Source: Aelia acuminata (taxonomy: Eukaryota; Arthropoda; Insecta; Hemiptera; Pentatomidae). From it: a DNA stretch of 64,000 nucleotides. This document shows, piece by piece, positions 1 through 10,323 of this stretch. The stretch is taken from assembly GCA_911387785.2 (NCBI GenBank), contig OU426979.1:76955533-77019532 (forward strand), given 5' to 3'. Each line of letters begins with the position of its first letter. Position 1 is the stretch's first letter. The position numbers and the translations under genes were made by a program. Under the pieces are notes generated by a model, which was not told where the DNA came from, did not search any database, and saw only the letters and a list, made by a program, of their open reading frames with translations.

Positions 1-918
1 TATGGCGAACTTTACGCGAACAACAATTATATCCATTTCACGTATCAAGTTGGCAAGATTTGTTACCACAAGATTATAACAAGCGCAGAAATTTCTCCCA
101 GTGGTTAATTCGACAATGCACACGAGATCCTAACTTCCTGAACTGCATTTTGGTTACTGATGAATCTTGCTTTACAAGAAACGGGATTCTTAATTTTCGA
201 AATACCCATACTTGGGCCGAAGAAAACCCTCATACGAGTGCTGTTGGACATTACCAACATACATTCTCTTTAAATGTCTGGTGTGGTCTTCTAAGCGACA
301 AAATCATCGGCCCCTTCTTTTTGCCACCTAGGCTGTCAGGTATATCTTACTTGCATTTTTTGCAAAATAATCTGCATGATATTCTAGAAGATATTCCGCT
401 AGGCATTAGTCAAAGGCTGTGGTTTATGCATGACGGTGCTCCAGCTCACTTTTCTCATAGTGTCACTGATTATTTAAATGCAACTTATGGAGACCGATGG
501 ATTGGTCGAAACCGACCTGTTAAATGGCCACCACGATCTCCGGATTTAACGCCATTAGATTATTTTGTGTGGGGCTGGATGAAGTCTATGGTTTATTCTG
601 CGGCAGTTGACACGCAAGAAGAGCTAAGAAATCGGATCGTGGAAGCCGCAGTAACTATCAACCACCATCCTGATGCTATACGAAGAGCCAGAGAAGCATG
701 GATTCGTCGTGCTGAATGTTGCATTCAACAAAACGGAGGCGCCTTTGAACATTTACTCTAAATGTTGTAATAATAATAAATAAATAGTAATAATAAATCT
801 TTAACCTTTGATATCTGTTTAATAAATGAGTTTGAGATACATGTTAATATGAACTTTTTTGTTTATTTTGTGTTAGAGAACACGTACCTAAAATAGTGCC
901 GTGCAATTCCGAAACACC

Positions 919-922
<4 letters not shown>
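1..922 (+). mobile_element. Tc1/mariner-like (DD41D) transposon, 3' part
   Basis: This is the right half of a mariner-like element whose left part lies outside the window. It holds the end of a transposase gene and a right terminal inverted repeat of about 130 bp (roughly 780-922). The repeat ends in CACCCTGTA and is followed directly by a long (TA)n tract, as expected for TA-targeting insertion. The same terminal repeat bounds the copy at 49313-50613 on both sides, which fixes the end precisely. The right ends of the two copies are nearly identical, so both are fairly recent. Confidence 0.9.
3..761 (+). CDS. Mariner-like transposase, C-terminal part (5' end outside window)
   Basis: The DDE transposase catalyses cut-and-paste movement of its own element. 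The reading frame is open from base 3, so the in-window part is about 252 codons and the N-terminal HTH is off the left edge; no start is assigned because none is needed. Visible motifs are the first catalytic aspartate in LVTDESCF, the second in FMHDGAPAHF, and the third in PDLTPLDYFVWG. There are 41 residues between the second and third aspartates, so this is a DD41D transposase rather than the classical mariner DD34D. The C-terminus (AFEHLL, then stop) matches the copy at 49653. No internal stop or frameshift is seen, so this copy may encode an active catalytic domain if its 5' half is intact. Confidence 0.88.
   Translation, partial: WRTLREQQLYPFHVSSWQDLLPQDYNKRRNFSQWLIRQCTRDPNFLNCILVTDESCFTRNGILNFRNTHTWAEENPHTSAVGHYQHTFSLNVWCGLLSDKIIGPFFLPPRLSGISYLHFLQNNLHDILEDIPLGISQRLWFMHDGAPAHFSHSVTDYLNATYGDRWIGRNRPVKWPPRSPDLTPLDYFVWGWMKSMVYSAAVDTQEELRNRIVEAAVTINHHPDAIRRAREAWIRRAECCIQQNGGAFEHLL

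Positions 923-1004
<82 letters not shown>
921..1004. repeat. (TA)n microsatellite
   Basis: About 42 uninterrupted TA units directly abut the transposon's right end. The element probably inserted into the array, because TA is its target. An ORF over this tract is only the repeat translated as Tyr-Ile. Confidence 0.95.
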
Positions 1005-1008
<4 letters not shown>

Positions 1009-1264
1009 GAATTCTAGGAAATCATGGTTCAAGGAAAATTGTCATTTTTTATTTAACAATTTTAAATATAGGCCACACGGTGATTACAGATTTTGTATTT
1101 CTGACTTCACATCTCTCACTTTCAGTTCAAATATCTTAACCAATTTAAATCCTAATGAAATTTTATTCCATATTTTCAAACAGTTGCTCTTACTAAGTGA
1201 AACAAAAAAACAAAAATATACTACATTAGATGGTGAAAAATATTTGTGTTAAAATGGACCACCA

Positions 1265-1550
1265 TAATGATGTTGGTTGTTATTTTGTAACGTCACCTCA
1301 TGCCAATAAGGCTAATCGGACGATGCTACAGTGGGAGTCCTAACTTTTGTCTATCCTGGTATAATTAGGAAGGGGATCAGGGGACCTGTCATCGTACTGG
1401 CTGGGAACCTTCATTTTACTTCCTTTCCGAGGGACATCATAACCGAGGATTTTTACTCCCTTTAAAAAATCTTAGGGCCACCTTGAAACGCGAACCCGCG
1501 ATCTTTAATTGTTGTAGGCTGCTATGCTAACCACTGGGTAATCCAATCTG
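1265..1550 (-). mobile_element. tRNA-derived SINE, same family as 24132-24422
   Basis: Read on the minus strand, this has an A-box-like TGGTTAGCATAG, a B-box-like GGGTTCG, and a body that aligns along its length with the copy at 24132-24422. Shared blocks include the one around 'ggactcccactgtagcatcg'. The tail is AAC-rich. The sequence is clearly diverged from the 24-kb copy, so it is older. No clean target duplication was found. Confidence 0.75.
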
Positions 1551-2240
1551 ACCTCAAACCTGAAACCACTTAGGAAACGACTTAAGAAAAAAATATAGGC
1601 ATAGATGTTAGAATTCCCAAGTTTTCTAACAGGTTTCACAAGTTACACAACCGCAAATAAATCCCGATTGTGAAGTGAAAGCGATCCGTTGGCAGGTCGG
1701 GTGGATTATCGATACTCCTGCCACAGCCAGTATAGCAGGTACCGCTGTACCCCGAGGAATGGTCTCCCTTCCTGGAGTAGCGGCGTGAAACCAGCGCCCC
1801 TGCCCAGGTTATAGCCCCAGAGGGGGAGGTAGGTAGTCGGGGGAGATAGTGAGGTAGATCCGAGCTCCCACGTTCCTCTCATCTGGAACTCGACAGAGGT
1901 TCCGCGGATAGGCTCTTTGTTAATTCGTTTCTAGGTTTCTCACTCGTCCCTTGTCCGAAACTCCGTGGTCCACTTTCGACTGGTATCAATGTGAGACCTT
2001 GGAATCTAGTCCAGGCTGCTGGAAAATCAAACCGTTCCTACCAGGCAAACGAAGGTTTAAACAATAACATTGTTTACTATTGTTTATTATTGTTTATGGT
2101 ACTGCTTTTTTATGTCAATTCCGCTAGAAAGATGGGGGATGACCTGGTGTTTAGTACGCTTTAGGGGAAGGGAAATTTTCGTTTATTCCAGTTCATATTT
2201 TAACATATTCGATATAATAAATATGTGGGTTTGAATAATT
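1551..2240. other. Unassigned stretch with a GC-richer block
   Basis: Bases about 1680-2030 are much richer in G+C than the surroundings, with many stop codons in all frames. It could be an old repeat fragment or a conserved non-coding block. Around 2050-2095 there is a short run of degenerate 'tgtttattat' units. No gene is seen. Confidence 0.3.
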
Positions 2241-2315
2241 TTATTTACGTGCAATCATTACACAAAACAAATAATTAGGACTTAAATTAGTCCTACGTAT
2301 AGCTACAGATTCCAC

Positions 2316-2455
2316 CTCAAGGAACCATAAAGTTACTGTAAAGCAGGAGTTACCACAGTTTTTTGTACAAGCCATCCTATTGGAATGAAAGTCTTCCCCC
2401 AAATTGAAATTAAAGTCTCTCATGTACCCCTTTACACAATTGTGTGGGCATCTGA
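2316..2455 (-). CDS. Candidate internal exon, cysteine-containing (weak)
   Basis: On the minus strand a pyrimidine run followed by GGCAG forms a good splice-acceptor-like site ending at 2456. The sequence after it is open and reads as a Cys-containing peptide (RCPHNC ... ACTKNCGNSC, five cysteines), up to a possible GT donor at 2314-2315. The ORF continues past the donor to about 2241. I do not recognise the protein family. The evidence is a splice-like boundary plus a non-low-complexity peptide in AT-rich DNA; it may well be chance. No neighbouring exon was found. Confidence 0.18.
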
Positions 2456-2464
2456 CTGCCAAAA

Positions 2465-5400
2465 AAAGGATCCCTGAGTGTCACGCTCTCGTTTCGACAC
2501 AATTTCATATTTAATTCCCTGACAAGAGGACAGTTACTCGATTTCAGGTGACATGACAGCCAAAATGTTAAGAAAGTAGAAATAATTTCTAAATAGCTGA
2601 AAATTTAGCGTAAATTCATTTATTTTTATATTTATTTGTATTTATTTATGTTTATATTCATATACTTATAAACAGCACGGAATCAGTCGAACTTAATTCA
2701 TGCCTTTGAATTATTTACCAGATCGATAAGCAATTAAATAACCGCTTATAATCGATTTTAATTACAGTATGACACTGTTTAATAAACCCCTCCCCCACAC
2801 CGTACCTGGAAATAGTTATATATAGTGTTATCAAATTCATTATAATTATAAGTTACATATCCTTGGATACCACGAATTTTATGAGGTGCTTGTATCCTGG
2901 TTTTAACTTAACGTCCTTGCTCGGGGAATAGGACCTTGTTTTGGATTCCAAATAACTTGGAGGCCTAGAGCGCGGCCATGCAAACCCAAACCCCAAGAGA
3001 AGATTCGTATCTTCCGAAGCCTGGAAATTGATGCCCTTTCACCCATCGATAGGCAAAGTCCCATGTGAATGCTTTTTACTCTTTACAGTTCAGCGACCGA
3101 TAAAGAAATCATTCAGTTAACCGGGTTCTAGGACATAAGTTGGTGGTTGATGTTGAGATAAAGATCATTTTTCATTGACCCTAAGCAAGGTGTTTTTGAT
3201 TACTGTACCTTAAAGAAACGAAAACAAAAGAAAAAAAATCATTACTTAGTCCAGTTACGATGAAACTAGCAGTGTAGGTTGCGCAGTTCAGTTTTTGCTG
3301 ACAACTTTTTTATGTGTTGTAGTGATTAGTTGAACCAATTAAATCTAGAAGAAGGAGTTCAGAATATTTTTTATTTGTAATTGATTTTTTTTTCTAATTT
3401 ACTATTAGGAATAAGGTTAATTAATTTTAGATTTTAAATACTAATGGACTTAAGTAATTTCCATCTTTTTTTACCTGGGTGTTGACCCCAAGAGCTTAAA
3501 ACGTCTTATATAATAAAATACATGTTCCAGCATTCAGTATAGTATTTTTTCAGTCATGTAATATTGTACTATTAATCATTAAAAAAAACAATTATAGACT
3601 TCTGTTTTATCTAGAAATTTAAATCAAAAGTAAATAAAAACAATGTTACATTTAATCAAGAACAATGATTAATGTGAAATTTATTCCTTTGTTTAGAAAC
3701 TTGAGTATCTTAAAATATGAATTTGTGATTATTAAAATGTTTCTTTTTCTTATATACACTAATTACATTTAGCATTGTTAGGCAATAAAATATTCGTATT
3801 GTTTTATGTTATTTATTTTTCATGATAATAATAAAAATTCAAGAAAAGAGAATTATTTCATATTATATTGATAACTGTTCAGGAAAAGATGGAAGTCGTG
3901 ATGGTTCTTTCTGAATACTTGGGACACGACTTAGGTCCAGTTCTCAAAACTGTTGACAATTCACTCTCCTTTGAAAAGTTTTTCTCACGAATCAAATTTC
4001 ACTTTCTTTCGTGTGTTTTTTTTTCCAATACTATAATTTTTTTTTGCCATTGTGTCATTTCTCTACGGTATCTCTTTTTTTGAACAATTATTATTCAATT
4101 ATATCTTAACTTGTTTTTTTATTTTTATATATTACAATTAATATTACCTATAGTGAAGTTTTAGACTACCATTACAGTTCTTTATTACAGTTGCCGAAAC
4201 TATCATTTATTCAGTTCGTTCGTTTCTAATGGAATATATCGGTAGAATTAGGAAAAATATATTTTTTTGCAACTTATAATAATATATTCTTTTCGAAATT
4301 GTTTCTGAGACTTCTGTATTTTTTATTTTAATTACTTGTTAATTTATAATGATCGTTCTAAATATGCTTGCTCTGGCAATTTAAATGAAGTATAAAAGAT
4401 TTCATGAGATATTTTTTCTTTACGTGTCAGATTTGAGTTGATTACATTTTTTTTTTTTTGGCCTTAATTTGTGGCTCGAACTGCAGTCTTTATTAAATTT
4501 ACTAATCAATGATCGGCTATCAATCATGAGAAATGCCGGATTAGCAGAGAGAAAGAGAGAGAGAAGTGCTTTATTTTCAATAATAAGCAATGCTGCCCAA
4601 ATACATTGGGTTGCTATGTAACACAGCTTAACGATCAATACTAAAATACATTATTACAGTTTATTTTATAATTATATCTTATTTTTATTATATTATATTT
4701 AAAAAGAAAAAAAAAAGGTTAACCGCATAAAAAAGAATTTTCACCTTTTATAATTACATCAATACTTCCTAGCTTGAATGAATTAAATATATAAAATAAT
4801 AATTGTAGTTGCGTTTATTAGAGATACCCTATAATATTGATGGTACAAAACTATATGTATATAAAGACATTAAATTATTACGTATTATAAAATAATGCAT
4901 TCCAAGTTTCCGTGACCAATAATATATTTTTACGGGAATCCACTCATTAATCCTACAAATATATAAAAAATATTTAGTTGAAGCCATTAATGAAAGGCTA
5001 ATCTATTGTATATATTTTTTATATTTAATTGACCGTTCGAAGACCACGTTAATATACGTTGTAGTGAAGTTCAAATAATGTAATATTTATCGGCATGATA
5101 TGTATATATAATAGATATTCTATGTCTATGTGTGTCTAACTCTCTAACTGAAGTTACCTTGTGCAATCTACCTTTGTCATGACTTACGTCTTTGGCTTGC
5201 CTTATATTATTTTATTGATTCTATTGAAAAATTATCACGCCAAATCCTGTAAATTGCCTTTCATCGAACAGGATGCTATGAAAGTGTATAAAAAAAATTA
5301 AATGCATGTTATTTTTTAGCGAGCCCCCATCTCGTCATTTGGCCGTTGATTACATCTTTGCTTTCGACTTCCGCTCGCTTAAATCCCGAACAGTTCCTTT

Positions 5401-6400
5401 TCAGAGGAGGTCGGGGCCACACTAAACTGTTCGAATTTCTCAAATAAGCTCAAATTTATTTCATTAATAAAAAATTATTATTTTTAAAATAAATCAAAAT
5501 GTTTTTATTTCGACTTTCATCATTACCCGCAGCAGGCTAGCGCCTTATCAGTGTATGTTGTGTCAGGTTACTAACATCATGTCGGGGTTAGCAGTCGGGT
5601 GCATGCGCAGATTCATAAGTACTCAGTATATTGAAAAATAGAAAAACTCTTCGGTTCTAATTCTTAAATAAATCCTAATTATTCTAGTATACAGATAGCA
5701 TCGCTACCAATAGATATTATTACTTAGATTCCCTTGTGGGCGAATTCAGAGTTAATGATTTCTTTATAGAATATTATTATGCAATGGTAATTTATAGATT
5801 ATCTGCCTTCAATTAGTTCCACATCTAATGAATCCCATTTTAGATATTATATAAAAAAGGGATGGCGTTTTTTGGGAGGTATTTGATAATAAATAACAGC
5901 TACCTGTTGGATTACAACTGTAGGTTAATGAGATTCGGAAAGGTTGGAGGCTGGATGTGGGACAAGAGGGAACAGGTTACCTTTTAGATCGCCAATAACG
6001 GCGTTTCGGCGGTATAATAACTGTACACCTCCCTCCCTCCTTCCGACGGTCCTCTATTCTGCAACTGGCTTGTTTTGCCGCCCGCCGGCTCCTTGTAATC
6101 CGGCATCTTGTAATAGTTGAAGGAACTTTAGTAGCTATGGGAGATGGAAGCTGTGATAGAGCGTATGCCGGGCATGTGCCACCCTGAATATCATATTCCT
6201 TTTTTATGATTTGAAATACAAAGAGAGGGCCGGATATCATTGGTTTTTGGATCAGAAAAATTAATATTACTTTTTTTTTCAATAGTTGCCCCTGATGGAC
6301 CAACATTATACAGTCAAATAAAGATTCGATGTTACTTTACAAATTCAAACTTTTGAAAAAAAGTGATAAATGAGGTTTTTTTAAAAAAGTTTTTAAAGCG
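2465..6400. other. AT-rich DNA without recognisable genes
   Basis: No convincing coding sequence was seen. Small GC-richer islands lie at about 2935-3060, 5330-5420 and 5920-6180 and could be old repeat fragments or conserved non-coding blocks. The segment at 4585-4617 is repeated in inverted orientation at 26488-26520 (shared core 'gcaacccaatgtat'), so part of this stretch is dispersed repeat. Confidence 0.4.
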
Positions 6401-6401
6401 T

Positions 6402-6474
6402 GATCTTTTCATATGATAAAGAACATGGAACCTTGATAATCGAGGTTTTGGACCCCTTATCGCATGGAAAGATC
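6402..6474. repeat. Imperfect long hairpin
   Basis: Arms starting with 'gatcttttcatatgataa' and ending with 'ttatcgcatggaaagatc' are reverse complements with two mismatches. Pairing continues less perfectly inward, and an inner 'acct...aggt' closes the loop. The whole hairpin is about 73 nt, the size range of a small-RNA precursor or a tiny fold-back repeat. There is no evidence of expression. Confidence 0.5.
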
Positions 6475-9080
6475 TTGCCTTTAAAAACTACATATAGAGT
6501 ACTCATTTGTCATTTTTTCATTATACGAAACTTTGACTTTGTAAGGTATAACCTTCATCCACTCATGTCTTGAATTATAATTTATTAACTCAATAAATGT
6601 GCTGGACAAATCAGAGTGATATTTAAATATCAGAACCTGCGCACTCCTCAAGTATCCAGTATAATTGGCACAAGTCGGTAAGCAATGAGGAAATTCTTAT
6701 TTAATATACATTACACTGTGAATAGCTAAAAGACAATTTCGAAAGTTATCACTGGAATGAAAAAAAGTAATAAATCGATCCCCGGTTCTGAAATGACAAG
6801 ATGTACTTATGTCTACGACTTTACGAAAACATTACGTATGAATTTCACATTTCAGACAAAATATCAGCATTGTTTTCATGAATTTTATAGTCAATCCACT
6901 CACATCAACACATCGGGACTATCATTTATTATCTTGAAGATCAAAATACTTTTATAAATAAATAAATGCGAAAAACAAAGTGCACTATTTCGGTTCAGAA
7001 AAGACAGTACAATTTTACATATTAAAAAAAATGCGATAATTTTTCATATTAATCCGCTGACTTACGTGTTCTTATATAAATATGATAAAACTATTCGTAA
7101 AGTATACTTCAGCATCCCCTTTATAGACCGTTATTCCATTTCATTGAAAAAAAAAAAATTACAAACAGGGTTTTTCCACTGTACCCTTCATATGTATATT
7201 TTATTATTTTTCATCGCCCAATTGAACTCCCATGGTAACTGGAAACTTAGGTAATCGGGCAATAGAGAGCAAACTACTTACAAGGGCGCGTACTCCAACC
7301 AAACGATTCTTTCTATTACTCTCCCATATTGAGGTCAATTATTTAATCAATGTAATTTTCCCTTTATGGGACGCTTATCGGCCATTATGAACAGTTTAGA
7401 ACAATTGGAGGTGGCCTGGAACTGAAGCCCCTCTCACATTTTCCCATAATCTACTATCCTCTACTTCACTACTTCACATCCTCGGAGCCGTTTCATTGTT
7501 TTCCGTCCGTTGTTACTCTGCTTTCTCCTCAATCAGCCTGTGTTTTAAAGTAAAATTGGATGCCGCATCCCGTTAACTAGAAGGTGCTTGAATAAAATAT
7601 TTTTTTAAATATCGAACAAAAATAACAATAAAATCCGTCAGGAACATGTGAAATTCAAGTTAATCAGTAAAGAACATAAATCGATTAATAATTTTTCTTT
7701 AGATGCATTTCTTAACATTTGTTTTTGAGTTTTCATTCTGAATTGTAATGTTACCTTAGCCGGAAACTTTCAAAAATTTTATATGGACAAAATGCAATGA
7801 TTATCATGATTTACCGAGGTCCATAAAAGTAACTGTAGCTTGGGGATTAGCTGTAAATTAGCTTGGGGATTGCATACTCTCGTTGCCACTCCTTTCTTTT
7901 TCAGGATTAAAATAATATTCTTATACCCAATAAAAAAAAAAAATAAATAAATCGTTTTCTTACTATAATCTTTGAATTAAATAATTTTCGAGTAATGTTT
8001 AAATATGTAGTATATATTCACATGTAAATGGATTTATACGTATTAAAAGGAAAGTACATTTTCGTACGTCGCGAAGTGGGACATTTTTGAAAAAAAAACT
8101 CATTGGTTAATTGTTTAGAATTACAAAAGATAATTCAAGTTTGCCAAGAAGGGGAGGGGGTTTGTGGGGGCAATTTTTTTCAGGGATCGAATTTTTGGAT
8201 GTAACTTTTGAATCACGGAACAAATAAAAACATGGAGAGACCGCTTGATCTTAGCTAATACAAGTTTGTTTCTCGATCTATTGGAAGATCTTCTGCGTCT
8301 TTTTTTTAAGAAGAGGAAAGTATACTTTGTTCATTGTTCTTAATATTTTACTTTTGCTCTTAAACATTCAAAACTGAGAGGAATTAAATAAAGTTTATGA
8401 ATGATATGATACGAAATTAACCGAAAAATTAAAAAGATAAATTTAAAACAATTTATAGAGATGGTTTCCATATTTAACCTTATGCAAATTAACTTGGGTT
8501 ACAATAATAAACAAATCCCTCCAAAATTCTATAATTATCATTTCCTGTTTGTTTTTTATAATTTTAATTTCAGTCTATTATTATACATCCGGTCTATAAA
8601 TATTTTTACCGGATTGCAAATATGAACTTTCAAAGTGGGATAAAACCTAATTATAAAACACAAAATAAAATTCAAAACTCAGTAAAACGTTTGTCATTAA
8701 TAAGGCAAATTTCTAAAATGTAGTTCAGACTTCTGCGAAGCCTTGCTATTTGGAGAGTGAGTTAACTTTTTAGTGAATATTTGTTCTAGCTATATTATAA
8801 GCTTTTTAAAAATAGAACTTAAAAATAAATAAATTGGACTAATCAATTTTGAAGGTAGCCTCATATGTAATTTGGTGGATCCAGGTTTCAACCTAGGATG
8901 ATTACATGATGATAATATTGGGTTAGTTAGCAAGTGTTTAATGTTTAAGACATAAAGGTTTTGCGATTCAATCTTAATAACACGGCCGCGCCTACTCCCC
9001 TATTTTTGGTCTTTCCAATTTCCATCGCCAATAGTTATCTTCTGCCCTTAGAGCCGTGAGGCCGTTCGATGGCAATGACG
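6475..9080. other. AT-rich DNA without recognisable genes
   Basis: Only short ORFs that look random are present. The block at about 7260-7560 is less AT-biased, holds homeodomain-like TTAAT/TAAT words and could be a conserved non-coding element; this is a guess. The tract at 8145-8180 is G-rich. Nothing else stands out. Confidence 0.35.
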
Positions 9081-10323
9081 TAGGGGAGAGTTGCCTATAT
9101 TGTACCACTTTTTACATTTTAATTTTTTTTCCCAATATGACTTCAATTATTCTTAAACAAAATATTTTTACAGATCCTCTGTTTTATGCAGAATCATGCT
9201 ATACATTAATCAAACTAAAATTATGATTAATGTAATTACTATGAATTTTTTTCCAAATCCTTACAAGTGGTACGATTAAGGAGAACAGTTTCCTAAATCG
9301 TACCGGTGGGTTCCTAAATCGTACCTACACTAAGAATCAGTACAGGGATACCAAAAGGTATATTAAAAAATAAAATAAGATTTTAGTTTTAAAATTTAAC
9401 TCTATTTTATGAATCTCGGACTTTAAAATAATATTATTACAACACACAACAAGTAATTGAGTGTCAAGACAAACTTACAAAAATAAAAAGCAGTAATACA
9501 AATAGTAATTAATGTTGTTCTTAATCTAAAGTATACAAAAATGTTAATGTGCTGAAATTAATATCTAATAATTTTTAGAAATCTATTCGAAATTATAAAA
9601 CGAGAGAGCACTGTTCAAGAGCTTTTAGACCTACTCTAATAAATATTTTTCTGTCAGGATCATATTATGCTTCAAAGTTAACACAAACGTATTTTTTTAT
9701 CTTTGTCTTTACCCCAGCACATTTTTCATGGCCCCATTTCTCACATAATGAACATTGTATGAACATGTCCTCAATTACTGCAAATTCACAAATGGCACAA
9801 AACCATTTTCAGCATCCACTTCTATTATAGTAGGCCTACCTGATGTTCCAGGAACTGAAGAAGAAGTAGTGGGCTTATTCTGACTAAATTTCTTCGTGTT
9901 AACATCTACATCCTTCCGGTACGATTTGGGCAACCATTGGAGGTACGATATAGGCAACTCGGAGTTTTTTTAAACAAAAATTATTTCTTACCTAAAACAA
10001 GAGCCACAGCGTGGTCTGCCCCTCCAAATTAAAGCAAATTAGCTGTGTATCAAGTATCCTACTACTAAAGAAACAGTGATCCTATCTATTTGGTCACAGT
10101 GGCCTTATGATTAACAGCTGAAAACTACTTCAATCTGTGGCAAAACGCAAAAACTCGCCTTGATTCTCAACCAAAATAGTTATCAGCACGAGGTCCGTTG
10201 CTCACTTGTTACACCACTGGATTGTTTCTTCCTACGCCGCTAGCGCTCCAGCATCACTAATTCTATAAAAATTCGCGGTGGTACGATTTTAAGTGGCGGT
10301 ACGATATAGGCTACTCTCCCCTA
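9081..10323. mobile_element. TA-flanked DNA transposon with GGGGAGAG ends and subterminal repeats
   Basis: The left end is TA-GGGGAGAGTTGCCTATAT and the right end is its inverse, closing CTCTCCCC-TA. The TA flanks suggest a Tc1/mariner/pogo-type TA duplication. Short copies of the same words ('ggtacgatataggc', 'aaatcgtacc') recur inside at about 9265-9330, 9915-9960 and 10280-10315, an architecture expected of transposase-binding subterminal repeats. The interior holds a decayed transposase C-terminus on the minus strand. Most of the transposase (HTH and DDE core) is missing, so this copy is non-autonomous. Confidence 0.8.
9665..9920 (-). pseudogene. C-terminal remnant of a pogo/Tigger-like transposase with PHD-like zinc finger, frameshifted
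   Basis: On the minus strand a Ser/Pro/Thr-rich linker (SSSVPGTSGRPTIIEVDAEN) is followed, after a one-base frame change near 9790, by a cysteine-histidine module: CAIC ... CSLC ... HEKC ... C, ending at a stop at 9665-9667. A linker plus terminal PHD-like finger is the usual C-terminus of many insect DDE_1 (pogo/Tigger/jerky-type) transposases. The catalytic domain is absent. The upstream part of the longer ORF (to 9957) is only the element's subterminal repeats translated and is not counted. The family call rests on the tail alone. Confidence 0.6.

Noticed and set aside
844..1032. 62-codon ORF across (TA)n
   Set aside because: Tyr-Ile repeat product of a microsatellite; the same applies to the short ORFs over the TA tracts near 50.6, 53.9 and 63.8 kb.
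6618..6631. 14-bp palindrome gatatttaaatatc
   Set aside because: Expected by chance in AT-rich DNA of this length.
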